25,004 nucleotides of DNA from Candidatus Delongbacteria bacterium (GTDB lineage: Bacteria; UBA4055): contig JAFGVM010000067.1 in the NCBI GenBank assembly GCA_016937995.1, forward strand, positions 1 to 25,004. The letters are read 5' to 3'. Both the position numbers and the translations under genes were made by a program. The notes below the pieces were generated by a model. That model was not told the origin of the DNA. It did not search any database and was given only the letters and a program-made list of their open reading frames with translations. How positions within the stretch are numbered: the first letter of the stretch is position 1; every line of letters begins with the position of its first letter. Below are positions 1-7,490 of the stretch, one piece after another.

Positions 1-83
1 GAAGTTAGAAGTTAGAAGTTAGAAGTTAGAAGTTAGAAGTTAGAAGTTAGAAGTTAGAAGTTAGAAGTTAGAAGTTAGAAGTA
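1..83 (+). repeat. Tandem array of a 7-bp unit (GAAGTTA)
   Basis: Eleven perfect GAAGTTA units run from 1 to 77, followed by a partial unit (GAAGTA). The array begins at the window edge, so its true length is unknown. It abuts and overlaps the GTAG head of the REP hairpin at 81. No coding function is apparent: a 7-bp period shifts the reading frame at each unit. Confidence 0.97.
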
Positions 84-164
84 GGGGCATAATTTATTAC
101 GCCCGAAACTTTACATATCACATGATGATTGGTATTATACGGGCGTTATGAATAACGCCCTTAC
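81..164 (+). repeat. Inverted pair of REP-like hairpins (BIME-like, copy A)
   Basis: Two hairpins face outward in 84 bp. The left one (81-105, head GTAG) has a GGGC..TAAT / ATTA..GCCC stem with one A-C mismatch. The right one (140-164, minus strand, head GTAA) has a perfect GGGCGTTA/TAACGCCC stem. A 34-bp AT-rich spacer separates them. The right head overlaps the TAA stop of the FMN-binding gene. The same element recurs inverted at 5152-5235. A GTAG head plus foldback is the known signature of REP sequences recognised by RAYT (IS200/Y1-type) transposases; assignment to that family is inference. Confidence 0.85.
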
Positions 165-1318
165 TTTTTTATTTTCACCCCATCTTTCAGCAGATCAAAG
201 AATTGCCCGGTGGGGCAGAGATAAAGGCACCACGGTTTTTTTACGAACAGTGAAACAATAAAAATAACTCCACTTCCAATCATTACTGTCATTGTTGCTG
301 AAGAGAAAAGAAATATTGTAAAAGGTTCTACTTCAGAAAGGTTTATTTTTAATGTGGTACTAACAATTATTATGATAGATATGAATATCAATAATCGTAT
401 CGTTCTTAATAATTTGATGATCTTTCCATTCAATTTTATCTTTTTAATCGGTAATTTACCAAGTAGTGCCTGAGTATTTCCGAAAGGGCAGATGTAACGG
501 CAGTATAAATGCTTGTTGAAAACCAGTGGGATCAGGACACTTACAGCAAGTAAAAATAGTGTAATATAAGTGGTAAAAATTGATAGTCCATGGATAGATA
601 AACTCTCTAAAAAATACATTGATATAAAATTACCTGATATTATTCCAAAGAATATAATAGATAATATTTGTATTATAAATTTATACTTATTTAATTTATT
701 TACAAAAATTGCTGTTATTGATAATATTAGAATTAAATATAACACAATTGAAACATTATGGTCAAGAAAGCTTATTTCGTTTTTATTTACTCCTGAAATA
801 TACTCTGTCTGACCTGTGAAAATGGATATCCTTTTGTCTATCATTTTGATGACAGAACGGGTTGTAATAGTTGCTCCGGAAATCACGTCTACTTTATGAT
901 CCTTAAGTTCTTCAATATTCTTACCGTTCCATGAATCAAAGAACTTCACATTTTGCAATCCTGATATCCATGCAGGTGTTTCTCTGTTATTCAATAGTCC
1001 GAGTCCAAGGATATTTTCATCCGTGTCAGCTATAATAGCTACCGGGATATTTCCACCGTAACCTCTTATTTCATCACAGAACGGGGAAGACAGGATGAAA
1101 TTTCCAATCTGGCTACCGTCTTTATCTAAAATCTTTGACCATTTCGTAGGGTAATTTGCCTTCTCAATTGAACTTGCAGCTGGAATTTTTTCTTTCACAA
1201 GATCGATCAGATTCTTATTCGCTTCGAAATCGAATTTTTCGCTTACTTCTTCTCTTGCAAGAATGAATACAATGATGAAAGCAATAATGACGGGTATTTT
1301 CAAAAGGTATTTTTTCAT
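161..1318 (-). CDS. Membrane flavoprotein: FMN-binding domain plus NosR-type CxxxCP iron-sulfur motifs
   Basis: 385 residues. An N-terminal membrane anchor (about 5-21) is followed by an extracytoplasmic FMN-binding domain (about 55-160) ending in VISGATITTR. That is the RnfG/NqrC/NosR-type site where ApbE attaches FMN to a Thr (probably T150). Four to five membrane segments follow (about 188-207, 213-236, 246-267, 305-323, 340-360), with two CxxxCP motifs (C273/C277 and C364/C368). This matches the membrane half of NosR/NapH-like electron carriers. The two soluble [4Fe-4S] ferredoxin clusters of full NosR are absent. By family it should move electrons across the membrane between a cytoplasmic donor and a periplasmic flavin; the partner is unknown. 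No nos, nap or apbE gene is in the window. There is no clear Shine-Dalgarno before the ATG. Its stop codon lies in a REP head. Confidence 0.85.
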   Translation of the reverse strand: MKKYLLKIPVIIAFIIVFILAREEVSEKFDFEANKNLIDLVKEKIPAASSIEKANYPTKWSKILDKDGSQIGNFILSSPFCDEIRGYGGNIPVAIIADTDENILGLGLLNNRETPAWISGLQNVKFFDSWNGKNIEELKDHKVDVISGATITTRSVIKMIDKRISIFTGQTEYISGVNKNEISFLDHNVSIVLYLILILSITAIFVNKLNKYKFIIQILSIIFFGIISGNFISMYFLESLSIHGLSIFTTYITLFLLAVSVLIPLVFNKHLYCRYICPFGNTQALLGKLPIKKIKLNGKIIKLLRTIRLLIFISIIIIVSTTLKINLSEVEPFTIFLFSSATMTVMIGSGVIFIVSLFVKKPWCLYLCPTGQFFDLLKDGVKIKK

Positions 1319-1428
1319 TACATTTATGCCCCGGTTATTTCAGAGTATGAATTATACGAAAAATGAGCTTAAAAGAAAATGATAAAAAACAGGGAGCCCG
1401 TATCACATAGAAATCATGATTAATATTA

Positions 1429-1457
1429 TTGCAAGTGGTCGGTATGTAGGATATATT
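1429..1457 (+). promoter_or_regulatory. Candidate sigma-70-like promoter of the endonuclease gene
   Basis: TTGCAA (1429-1434), a 17-bp spacer, then TATATT (1452-1457), about 31 bp before the ATG at 1489. The spacing is ideal and a strong ribosome site (AAGGAGAGGAG, 1473-1483) follows. A nearly identical TTGCGA-17-TATATT arrangement precedes the symporter gene at 24793. Confidence 0.5.
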
Positions 1458-1488
1458 ATTTATTTAAACAATAAGGAGAGGAGTGTTT

Positions 1489-4407
1489 ATGAAGACCAAA
1501 TTAATCGTATCAATATTATCGGTACTGCTTTTTACTTACAATGCAGTGGCAGATATACCTGCGGGTTACTATGATACTGCAACAGGTTCTGGATATACTC
1601 TTAAAACACAGCTTCATAATATCATTGATGATCATACTGTAGTATCTTACGATGCTCTTTGGACTCATTTTCAGAGTACAGATGTTGATCATTACTATGA
1701 GAACGATGGTAGTCCACTGGATATGTATTCAGAGGATCCGGATATGTCTGATCCATACAACTGGTCATTCGTATCTGATCAGTGTGGTTCATATACCGGC
1801 GAAGGAAGCTGTTACAACAGGGAGCACAGTTTCCCGAAAAGCTGGTTCAACGATGCCTCACCGATGTACTCGGATATATTCCATTTATATCTGACAGACG
1901 GATATGTCAATGGAAGAAGAAGTAATTATCCTTTCGGAGAGGTTGGTTCTGCGTCCTGGACCTCCCAAAATGGTTCAAAAGTTGGTTCTTCTTCTTATAC
2001 GGGATATACGGGTACGGTTTTTGAACCTATAGATGAATTTAAGGGTGATTTTGCAAGATCATATTTCTATATGGCTACAAGATACGAAGATGTTATCTCC
2101 GGATGGCCGGGGTCAGATATGCTTGACGGTTCATCAGACAAAGTTTTTACAGACTGGGCTTTAAATATGCTTATAGACTGGCATACAAATGACCCTGTTT
2201 CACAGAAGGAGATCGACAGAAATAATATCATCTATGATGATGTCCAGCACAACCGTAATCCTTTCATAGATAATCCAAACTATGTATATCAGATCTGGGG
2301 AGGAAATCCTGTTCCTTCATTAAACTTTGTTACAGCATCTCAGCAGATTGAAGAGAATATAGGTACTCTAACAGTGAATTTATCAATATCGGAAGCAATA
2401 CCTGATGCTGTAACTGCAAATCTGCTTATAACAGGTAGCGCAACTGATCCTGATGATTATACGATCTCATCTACAAGTGTCTTTTTCCCTGCAAGTTCAA
2501 CCGGGAACCAGTCTGCTGTACTTACGATAGAGGATGATCTTATACCCGAAGATTTTGAAACTATAACACTTACATTAGATAATCTTACAACTTCAAATCC
2601 TGATATTATTATTGGTCCGAGCAGTCAAATAACGATCACTATATATAACAGTGACGGTTTTGATGAAACTCCTCCGACTGTTTTGAGTCATACAATAGTT
2701 GATAGTACTAAATTAGTTCTCGAGTTCAGTGAAGATTTAGATCCTATAACCTCACAATTAGTAAGTAATTACGTTGTTGATAATGGTTTAGGTAATCCAG
2801 TCTCAGCAACTTTAGGATATCTTGGAGATTCTACTAAAGTAGTTTTGACTTTCGCATTAATAATGGAAGATGTTAGTTATCAGCTTACAATAAATAATGT
2901 TGAAGACACTGCATCAAATTCAATAGCAACAAATACTACCGTTGATTTTATTATTTCTGCTAGCGGGAGTGAGGGTTGGATCGAATATTTTGAGGATGCA
3001 ACTTTTTCAAGCTATTATACAGGTACAGGAACTTATCCGACAGGGGATTGGGACCTTCTCAGTGTTTACCTTGAACCTGCTTCTGAAGCATATGAAGGAG
3101 ATCACGCGGTCAGGATGAATGATGATACTGCAAATTCTTCGATCACTACTCCGGTAATTAATGGGGTCGATTCAGTTATCTTTTACTACCGAGCTTTAAA
3201 TCAGGAAGGTTCAGCTTCAACATTCTGGTTACAGAAGTCAGTTGATGGAGGAGCTTTTTCAAATGTTACAAGTCAGTCATATCAAAATAATACCTACGCT
3301 CAGTTCGCTTATAAAGTAAACGATTCCTCGGATAATATATTACTCAGAGTTTTGAATGATGATCAGGCAGGACATCTAATTGTTGATCAGTTCAAAGTAG
3401 TAACTTTTTCCGGACCTGTAGGAGATACAACTCCACCTACGATAACAGGTCATGAGATAGCTAACGGATCAGATATAATATTAGATTTTGATGAACTTCT
3501 TGATCCTATGACAGCTCAATTGGCAACTAATTACGTGCTTGATAATGCTGTAGGAAATCCTGACACTGCGGTTCTGGGTTACCTGGGTGATTTTACTAAG
3601 GTAGTATTATCGTTCTCACCATTTGTGGAAGATGTGAATTATCAGCTTACAATAAATAATGTTGAAGATAGTGCAGGAAATCCTATTGCTACAGATACTA
3701 CTGTTGATTTTATTATCAACTCAGGTGGTACAGGTGGAGGAGAGGGATGGATCGAAAGATTTGAAGATGGAACAGCTTTTGGGAGCTATTATACTGGCAC
3801 AGTTACTTACGGAACAGGAGATTGGGATCTTGTAAGTATTTACTTAGAAACTACTAATCCTCCGGCATATGAAGGAACTTATGCACTAAGGTTAAATGAT
3901 GACACACCTAACTCATCACTTACAACACCAGCTTTGAATGGAGTTGATTCTGTGATCTTTCAGTACAGAACTTTAAACAGTGAAGGTTCTCCTTCAACTT
4001 TCTGGTTACAGAAATCTGTTGATGGCGAAGCTTTTTCAAATGTTACAAGTCAGTCATATCAGGTCAATTCGTATAATGAATTTGCTTATAAAGTTGACGA
4101 TACATCGAATAACATTAAGCTAAGAGTTCTTAACGACGACCAGCTTGGACATCTTATCATTGATTACTTTAGAGTGGTAACTTTCCCTGTAGCAAATGAT
4201 CCTGATGCACCAGCCAATGTAGTAACAACTATTTCTGGAAGCAATCTTATCATAGACTGGGATGTTTCAGCAGGTGCGACGGGATATGATGTATATTCTT
4301 CTGATGATCCATATGGCACATTTACTCTTGCTGCTTCAGTAGGGACTAATCAATATACAGTTCCAGCTGATCAAGCTAAGTTGTTCTATTATATTGTCGC
4401 GAAATAA
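1489..4407 (+). CDS. Secreted endonuclease I with Calx-beta, duplicated Ig-like/jelly-roll modules and a C-terminal Fn3-like domain
   Basis: 972 residues. The signal peptide is MKTKLIVSILSVLLFTYNAVA. Residues about 22-275 form an endonuclease I (EndA/NucM, His-Me finger) domain with the NREHSFPKSW core (His about 113 catalytic) and two nearby Cys. Next come a Calx-beta domain (about 279-390), an Ig-like 'Big_5' domain (391-490), a jelly-roll-like module (493-643), second copies of both (645-745 and 750-902), and a terminal Fn3-like domain (about 904-972) ending in FYYIVAK. The protein should degrade extracellular DNA/RNA for nutrition. I see no type IX sorting tail, unlike the protein at 21157; the terminal Fn3-like domain may serve anchoring (inference). 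ATG 1489 is preferred over GTG 1483 because GGAG lies 5 bases before the ATG. Confidence 0.92.
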   Translation: MKTKLIVSILSVLLFTYNAVADIPAGYYDTATGSGYTLKTQLHNIIDDHTVVSYDALWTHFQSTDVDHYYENDGSPLDMYSEDPDMSDPYNWSFVSDQCGSYTGEGSCYNREHSFPKSWFNDASPMYSDIFHLYLTDGYVNGRRSNYPFGEVGSASWTSQNGSKVGSSSYTGYTGTVFEPIDEFKGDFARSYFYMATRYEDVISGWPGSDMLDGSSDKVFTDWALNMLIDWHTNDPVSQKEIDRNNIIYDDVQHNRNPFIDNPNYVYQIWGGNPVPSLNFVTASQQIEENIGTLTVNLSISEAIPDAVTANLLITGSATDPDDYTISSTSVFFPASSTGNQSAVLTIEDDLIPEDFETITLTLDNLTTSNPDIIIGPSSQITITIYNSDGFDETPPTVLSHTIVDSTKLVLEFSEDLDPITSQLVSNYVVDNGLGNPVSATLGYLGDSTKVVLTFALIMEDVSYQLTINNVEDTASNSIATNTTVDFIISASGSEGWIEYFEDATFSSYYTGTGTYPTGDWDLLSVYLEPASEAYEGDHAVRMNDDTANSSITTPVINGVDSVIFYYRALNQEGSASTFWLQKSVDGGAFSNVTSQSYQNNTYAQFAYKVNDSSDNILLRVLNDDQAGHLIVDQFKVVTFSGPVGDTTPPTITGHEIANGSDIILDFDELLDPMTAQLATNYVLDNAVGNPDTAVLGYLGDFTKVVLSFSPFVEDVNYQLTINNVEDSAGNPIATDTTVDFIINSGGTGGGEGWIERFEDGTAFGSYYTGTVTYGTGDWDLVSIYLETTNPPAYEGTYALRLNDDTPNSSLTTPALNGVDSVIFQYRTLNSEGSPSTFWLQKSVDGEAFSNVTSQSYQVNSYNEFAYKVDDTSNNIKLRVLNDDQLGHLIIDYFRVVTFPVANDPDAPANVVTTISGSNLIIDWDVSAGATGYDVYSSDDPYGTFTLAASVGTNQYTVPADQAKLFYYIVAK

Positions 4408-4414
4408 TAATACT

Positions 4415-4442
4415 GTAGGGTCGAACCTATGTGTTCGACCGG
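4415..4442 (+). repeat. REP-like hairpin, head GTAG
   Basis: GTAG is followed by a perfect 8-bp stem, GGTCGAAC (4419-4426) / GTTCGACC (4433-4440), with loop CTATGT. It sits 7 bp after the endonuclease stop. The stem sequence differs from the other copies while pairing is kept. Confidence 0.8.
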
Positions 4443-4451
4443 TGGGAATTT

Positions 4452-4478
4452 AAGGGCGTTTAAGGACGCCCTTTTTTT
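4452..4478 (+). terminator. Rho-independent terminator of the endonuclease gene
   Basis: Perfect 8-bp stem AAGGGCGT (4452-4459) / ACGCCCTT (4466-4473) with loop TTAAGG, then a run of T to 4478. The stem begins (T)TAAGGGCG like a REP head, so it may be a REP copy that serves as terminator. Confidence 0.85.
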
Positions 4479-4481
4479 AAT

Positions 4482-4658
4482 GCAACTCTTGGACTTGTAA
4501 TAGAAGTTGACGGTTCTAGTCATAAAAATAAGCAGGAATATGATCATCAAAGTCAGAAGTACCTTGAAAGTCTAGGTTTGAAAGTGCTTAGAGTAACTGA
4601 TATAGATGTTAAGAATAATATGGATGGAGTTTTGAGAAAATTAAAAAATAACCTCTAA
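4482..4658 (+). pseudogene. C-terminal remnant of a DUF559-type endonuclease-like protein
   Basis: A 58-codon open frame with no usable start codon encodes VIEVDGSSHKNKQEYD (about 6-21), then YLESLGLKVLRVTD and a closing helix. This is the conserved end of DUF559 (Vsr/PD-(D/E)XK-like) proteins, including the catalytic-type E-x-D-G-x-x-H strand. The N-terminal half is missing: upstream is a terminator hairpin, not coding sequence. The stop codon falls inside two 7-bp repeat units (4649-4662). I read it as a decayed gene cut at a repeat. DUF559 membership is recognised from sequence pattern only. Confidence 0.75.
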
Positions 4659-4662
4659 CTTC
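4649..4662 (-). repeat. Two 7-bp units (GAAGTTA, GAGGTTA)
   Basis: Read on the minus strand, the end of the DUF559 remnant contains GAAGTTA GAGGTTA. The first unit is identical to the unit of the array at 1-83. Confidence 0.55.
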
Positions 4663-4680
4663 TTATTTTTATTTTTAACA

Positions 4681-5076
4681 TCATCTCCACCTTACTTCAG
4701 CTTTGATCCCCTTTTTATGTTCAACTACGACAGTGCTGTCCAGTATCACACAGTTATAATCTTCAGGTAACTCAAGAAAATTTTCATTATTATAAATAAT
4801 CTTTTCACCGTAAACATATCTGGTGTTTATAAAACGCAATGATCCTGTTTGGGTGTAATAAGTTTCAGTATATTCCGCTATGGTGGAAGCAGTTTTTTGA
4901 GCTACTATTTTTAATGGCAGGGTAGGAGTAGGGGTAAGCAGGTTGAGAACTATTAGAAAAGTAGCTATGCCTGCAAAAGTTTTTCCGATAGATAAGATAA
5001 TGACTTTCTTTTTTGAGATCTGTTCCTCAGAAACTGACGGTCTTTCTTCAAAGTCTTCTTCATTATATTCGTACAA
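4681..5076 (-). CDS. Small single-pass membrane protein of unknown function
   Basis: 131 residues, family not recognised. An acidic N-terminus (residues 1-22, rich in E/D) and a KKK stop-transfer cluster precede one membrane segment (about 25-47). A proline/threonine-rich linker (TPTPTLPL) leads to a C-terminal domain of about 80 residues, predicted outside. The start is TTG at 5076: no ATG occurs in frame near the N-terminus, and AGGA lies 10 bases upstream. The gene is isolated between the DUF559 remnant and a repeat cluster. The outline is loosely like pilin-type or anchor proteins, but nothing specific supports that. Coding status is likely from the sensible membrane topology, not proven. 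Confidence 0.6.
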   Translation of the reverse strand: MYEYNEEDFEERPSVSEEQISKKKVIILSIGKTFAGIATFLIVLNLLTPTPTLPLKIVAQKTASTIAEYTETYYTQTGSLRFINTRYVYGEKIIYNNENFLELPEDYNCVILDSTVVVEHKKGIKAEVRWR

Positions 5077-5107
5077 ATTTTCGATATCCTATTTCTTTAT
5101 TACTCCT

Positions 5108-5137
5108 GGATTCCTCCCGATTTTCGGGAAGAATGAC
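5108..5137 (-). repeat. GTCAT-family hairpin
   Basis: Minus strand GTCATTC, then stem TCCCGA/TCGGGA with a 3-base loop, flanked by an outer ATTC/GAAT stem. It closely matches the hairpin at 14443-14473 in both head and stem. Confidence 0.75.
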
Positions 5138-5151
5138 GGTTATTTTTCAAT

Positions 5152-5235
5152 GTAGGGGCGTTATTCATAACGCCCTAAACATATGTATCATAATTGACAA
5201 TATTGTTATCCGGGCGTAATAAATTACGCCCCTAC
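5152..5235 (-). repeat. Inverted pair of REP-like hairpins (BIME-like, copy B)
   Basis: Left hairpin 5152-5175 (plus, head GTAG): perfect stem GGGCGTTA/TAACGCCC. Right hairpin 5211-5235 (minus, head GTAG): perfect stem GGGCGTAAT/ATTACGCCC. Total length is 84 bp, the same as copy A at 81-164, with the two hairpin types in reverse order. So this is the same element inserted in the opposite orientation. Confidence 0.88.
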
Positions 5236-5269
5236 ATTTTCCATTTTCAACTTTCAATTCTCAATTTTT
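5235..5269 (-). repeat. Heptad array abutting REP copy B
   Basis: On the minus strand five 7-bp units run directly into the GTAG head: AAAAATT, GAGAATT, GAAAGTT, GAAAATG, GAAAATG. Copy A at 1-83 has the same heptad-then-GTAG order, with a different unit sequence. Confidence 0.7.
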
Positions 5270-5289
5270 CTTGATTACGAGTAATCAAG
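5270..5289. repeat. 9-bp inverted repeat across the recG stop codon
   Basis: CTTGATTAC (5270-5278) and GTAATCAAG (5281-5289) pair perfectly with a 2-base centre. The recG stop (5275-5277) is inside. No T-run follows on either strand, so it is not a standard terminator. Confidence 0.6.
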
Positions 5290-7368
5290 GAACTTAATCT
5301 TATCTTCAAACTTCTTATTCATGAAATCCCGCAGATCTGGATAATTCTTTAGAATATTATCTTCTGCGATAAGCTTGAACGCGCTTTTTCTGGCTAAAGC
5401 CATAAGCTTTACATCATAGAGCAAACTTGCAAGTTTCAATTCAGGCATTCCACTTTGCTTTTCACCAAGGAATTCACCCGGTCCTCTAAGCTTAAAATCT
5501 TCTTCACTGATCTTAAATCCATCTGTTGTTGACACCATGACTTTAACTCTCTCACTAGTATCATCAGGTACTTTATTACCGACATGTAGGATACAATAGG
5601 ATTGATCTTTACCACGACCGACTCGACCTCTAAGCTGATGTAACTGAGACAATCCGAATCTTTCACAGTGCATGATAAGCATAACAGTGGCATTCGGAAC
5701 ATCAACACCAACTTCAACAACCGTAGTTGAAACTAAGATATCGATATCTTTATTTTTAAAAGCCTGCATCACTCCGTCTTTCTCAGCATTCTTCATCTTA
5801 CCATGCAGCATAGCCAGATTTCTTTTAGGGAATTCCTCCTCAGAGAGATATTTAAATCCTTCCTCAGCAGCCTGAATATCAAGCTTTTTACTTTTCTCTA
5901 TCAAAGGATAAACAATATATGCCTGATGACCTTTGGATATTTCTTCGTCAATGAATTTATAAACTTTGAGCAGGTCGTTCTCTGTTCGTTTGGCAGTCTT
6001 GATCGGTTTTCTACCTGCAGGAAGTGAATCTATGATAGATATGTCGAGATCACCGTAAAGCGACAGTGAAAGTGTTCTCGGGATCGGTGTCGCTGTCATA
6101 ACGAGCAGATTTGGAGCTTCTTTCGCTTTTTCTATAAGATCACCCCGCTGCATCACTCCAAAGCGATGCTGCTCGTCTATGACCACTAATCCGAGTTTGT
6201 GGAATTTCACATCTTTCTGGATAATAGCATGTGTACCAATGATAATATTACTTTTGCCGGATTTAATGTCGGAGAGAACTTCTTCTTTATCACTTTTTTT
6301 TGTCTTACCAAGTAATAAAGTTATCTTCAGCCCGAGTTCCTCACAGAATTTATGAAAACCGAGATAATGCTGTTCAGCCAATATCTCAGTAGGTGCCATG
6401 ATAGCAGCCTGAAATCCGTTATCTATCATCATAAGCATTGAAAGTAAAGCTACAACGGTCTTACCGGAACCTACGTCCCCTTGAAGCATTCTGTTCATCA
6501 GTTTATCACTTTTCAAATCCTCATATATCTCTCTGATAACTTTTTTCTGAGCTTCAGTAAGTTCAAAAGGTAATTTTTCATAAACAGCCTTCAGAAGTTT
6601 TCCACTGCTCTTAATTTTATTCTTCTTTGGTATTAGTTTTACATTTGCTCTTCTTTTTGCCATGATAAGCTGAAGATGGAATAATTCATCAAATTTTAAG
6701 CGATTCAAAGCTGTATTCTTAGAAACATTATCTTCAGGGAAATGTATCAAATTTATAGCTGTTTTGAGATCAGGAAGGTTATGTTCTTTCCGTATATTCA
6801 CAGGAGTTAGGTCTTCGATGAACTCTGAGAACTGATCGAGTGCGTTCCTGATCAATTTTCTTAAAGTTCTACTGTCAATACTGTTTTTGGTAAGTTCACC
6901 GGAAAGAGGGTAGAGGGGAATTATTCTTCCCTGATTAAGTGTTGCTGAACCTTTTTCACTGTCGATCATTTCCAGCACAGGATGATCAATCGTCCACCCT
7001 CCGAAGTATTTCGGAACACCGGATATTATGTACTCTTCACCAGTTATAAGTTTATTGACAATATATTCACCACCACGGAACCAGTTACAGTTCAATATTC
7101 CTGTGTTATCAGAGAAAGAGGCTTTTAATCTCGTCTGTCTGTTCTTTCCTGGTATCTTCATTGATTCGAACAAAGTAGCGATCAGAGTTACTTCCCCCAT
7201 TCCATCCTGTATAGTGCCGATAGTCTGAATAGTCTGCCTGTCAAGGTGTCTTCGGGGATAATAATGTAAAAGATCGGAAACAGAGAAGATACCTGCATAA
7301 TTTAAAACTATCTCCCGTTTGGGTCCGATATCGCGGACTTCTGATATTTTAACTTTATTCAGGTTCAT
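5275..7368 (-). CDS. recG: ATP-dependent DNA helicase RecG
   Basis: 697 residues, normal RecG length. The N-terminal wedge/OB domain (about 1-230) includes the DIGPKRE and LLHYYPRRHLDR motifs. The superfamily 2 helicase core carries GDVGSGKT (about residue 300), the DEQHRFG Walker B (about 396), ATPIPRTL (about 427), TTVVEVGVDVPNAT and QLRGRVGRG. The C-terminus has the usual RecG SEEDFKLRGPGEFLGEKQSG signature. It remodels stalled replication forks and branched DNA. It is divergent from the EIIA-CBS gene across 122 bp. The ATG at 7368 has no visible Shine-Dalgarno. Its 3' end overlaps a 9-bp inverted repeat and is followed by the heptad/REP cluster. Confidence 0.97.
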   Translation of the reverse strand: MNLNKVKISEVRDIGPKREIVLNYAGIFSVSDLLHYYPRRHLDRQTIQTIGTIQDGMGEVTLIATLFESMKIPGKNRQTRLKASFSDNTGILNCNWFRGGEYIVNKLITGEEYIISGVPKYFGGWTIDHPVLEMIDSEKGSATLNQGRIIPLYPLSGELTKNSIDSRTLRKLIRNALDQFSEFIEDLTPVNIRKEHNLPDLKTAINLIHFPEDNVSKNTALNRLKFDELFHLQLIMAKRRANVKLIPKKNKIKSSGKLLKAVYEKLPFELTEAQKKVIREIYEDLKSDKLMNRMLQGDVGSGKTVVALLSMLMMIDNGFQAAIMAPTEILAEQHYLGFHKFCEELGLKITLLLGKTKKSDKEEVLSDIKSGKSNIIIGTHAIIQKDVKFHKLGLVVIDEQHRFGVMQRGDLIEKAKEAPNLLVMTATPIPRTLSLSLYGDLDISIIDSLPAGRKPIKTAKRTENDLLKVYKFIDEEISKGHQAYIVYPLIEKSKKLDIQAAEEGFKYLSEEEFPKRNLAMLHGKMKNAEKDGVMQAFKNKDIDILVSTTVVEVGVDVPNATVMLIMHCERFGLSQLHQLRGRVGRGKDQSYCILHVGNKVPDDTSERVKVMVSTTDGFKISEEDFKLRGPGEFLGEKQSGMPELKLASLLYDVKLMALARKSAFKLIAEDNILKNYPDLRDFMNKKFEDKIKFLDYS

Positions 7369-7407
7369 TGATTAAATTTACAATTAACATCCGTAGTTTT
7401 ACAATTA

Positions 7408-7435
7408 TTATTATTTTTATTTTTTTTATTGCCAA
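7408..7435 (-). promoter_or_regulatory. Possible recG promoter
   Basis: Minus strand TTGGCA (7435-7430), a 16-bp spacer, then TAATAA (7413-7408), leaving a leader of about 33 bases. The surrounding sequence is almost pure A/T, so chance matches are likely. Confidence 0.35.
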
Positions 7436-7490
7436 CAAGTATGTATTATTCAACTGATAAATGATCCATTGTAAAATAGTGAGGTGAATT

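Noticed and set aside
1-83. CRISPR-like array
   Set aside because: The 7-bp units are contiguous with no spacers and no cas genes; it is a simple tandem repeat.
1483-1488. GTG start for the endonuclease gene
   Set aside because: GTG 1483 overlaps the ribosome site; ATG 1489 has GGAG at 5 bases and gives a clean signal peptide.
5270-5289. recG terminator
   Set aside because: The inverted repeat is perfect, but A-rich rather than T-rich sequence follows on the recG strand.
7449-7477. Promoter TTCAAC-17-TAAAAT before the EIIA-CBS gene
   Set aside because: The -10 box would end 13 bases before the ATG, so transcription would begin inside the ribosome site; probably a chance match in AT-rich DNA.
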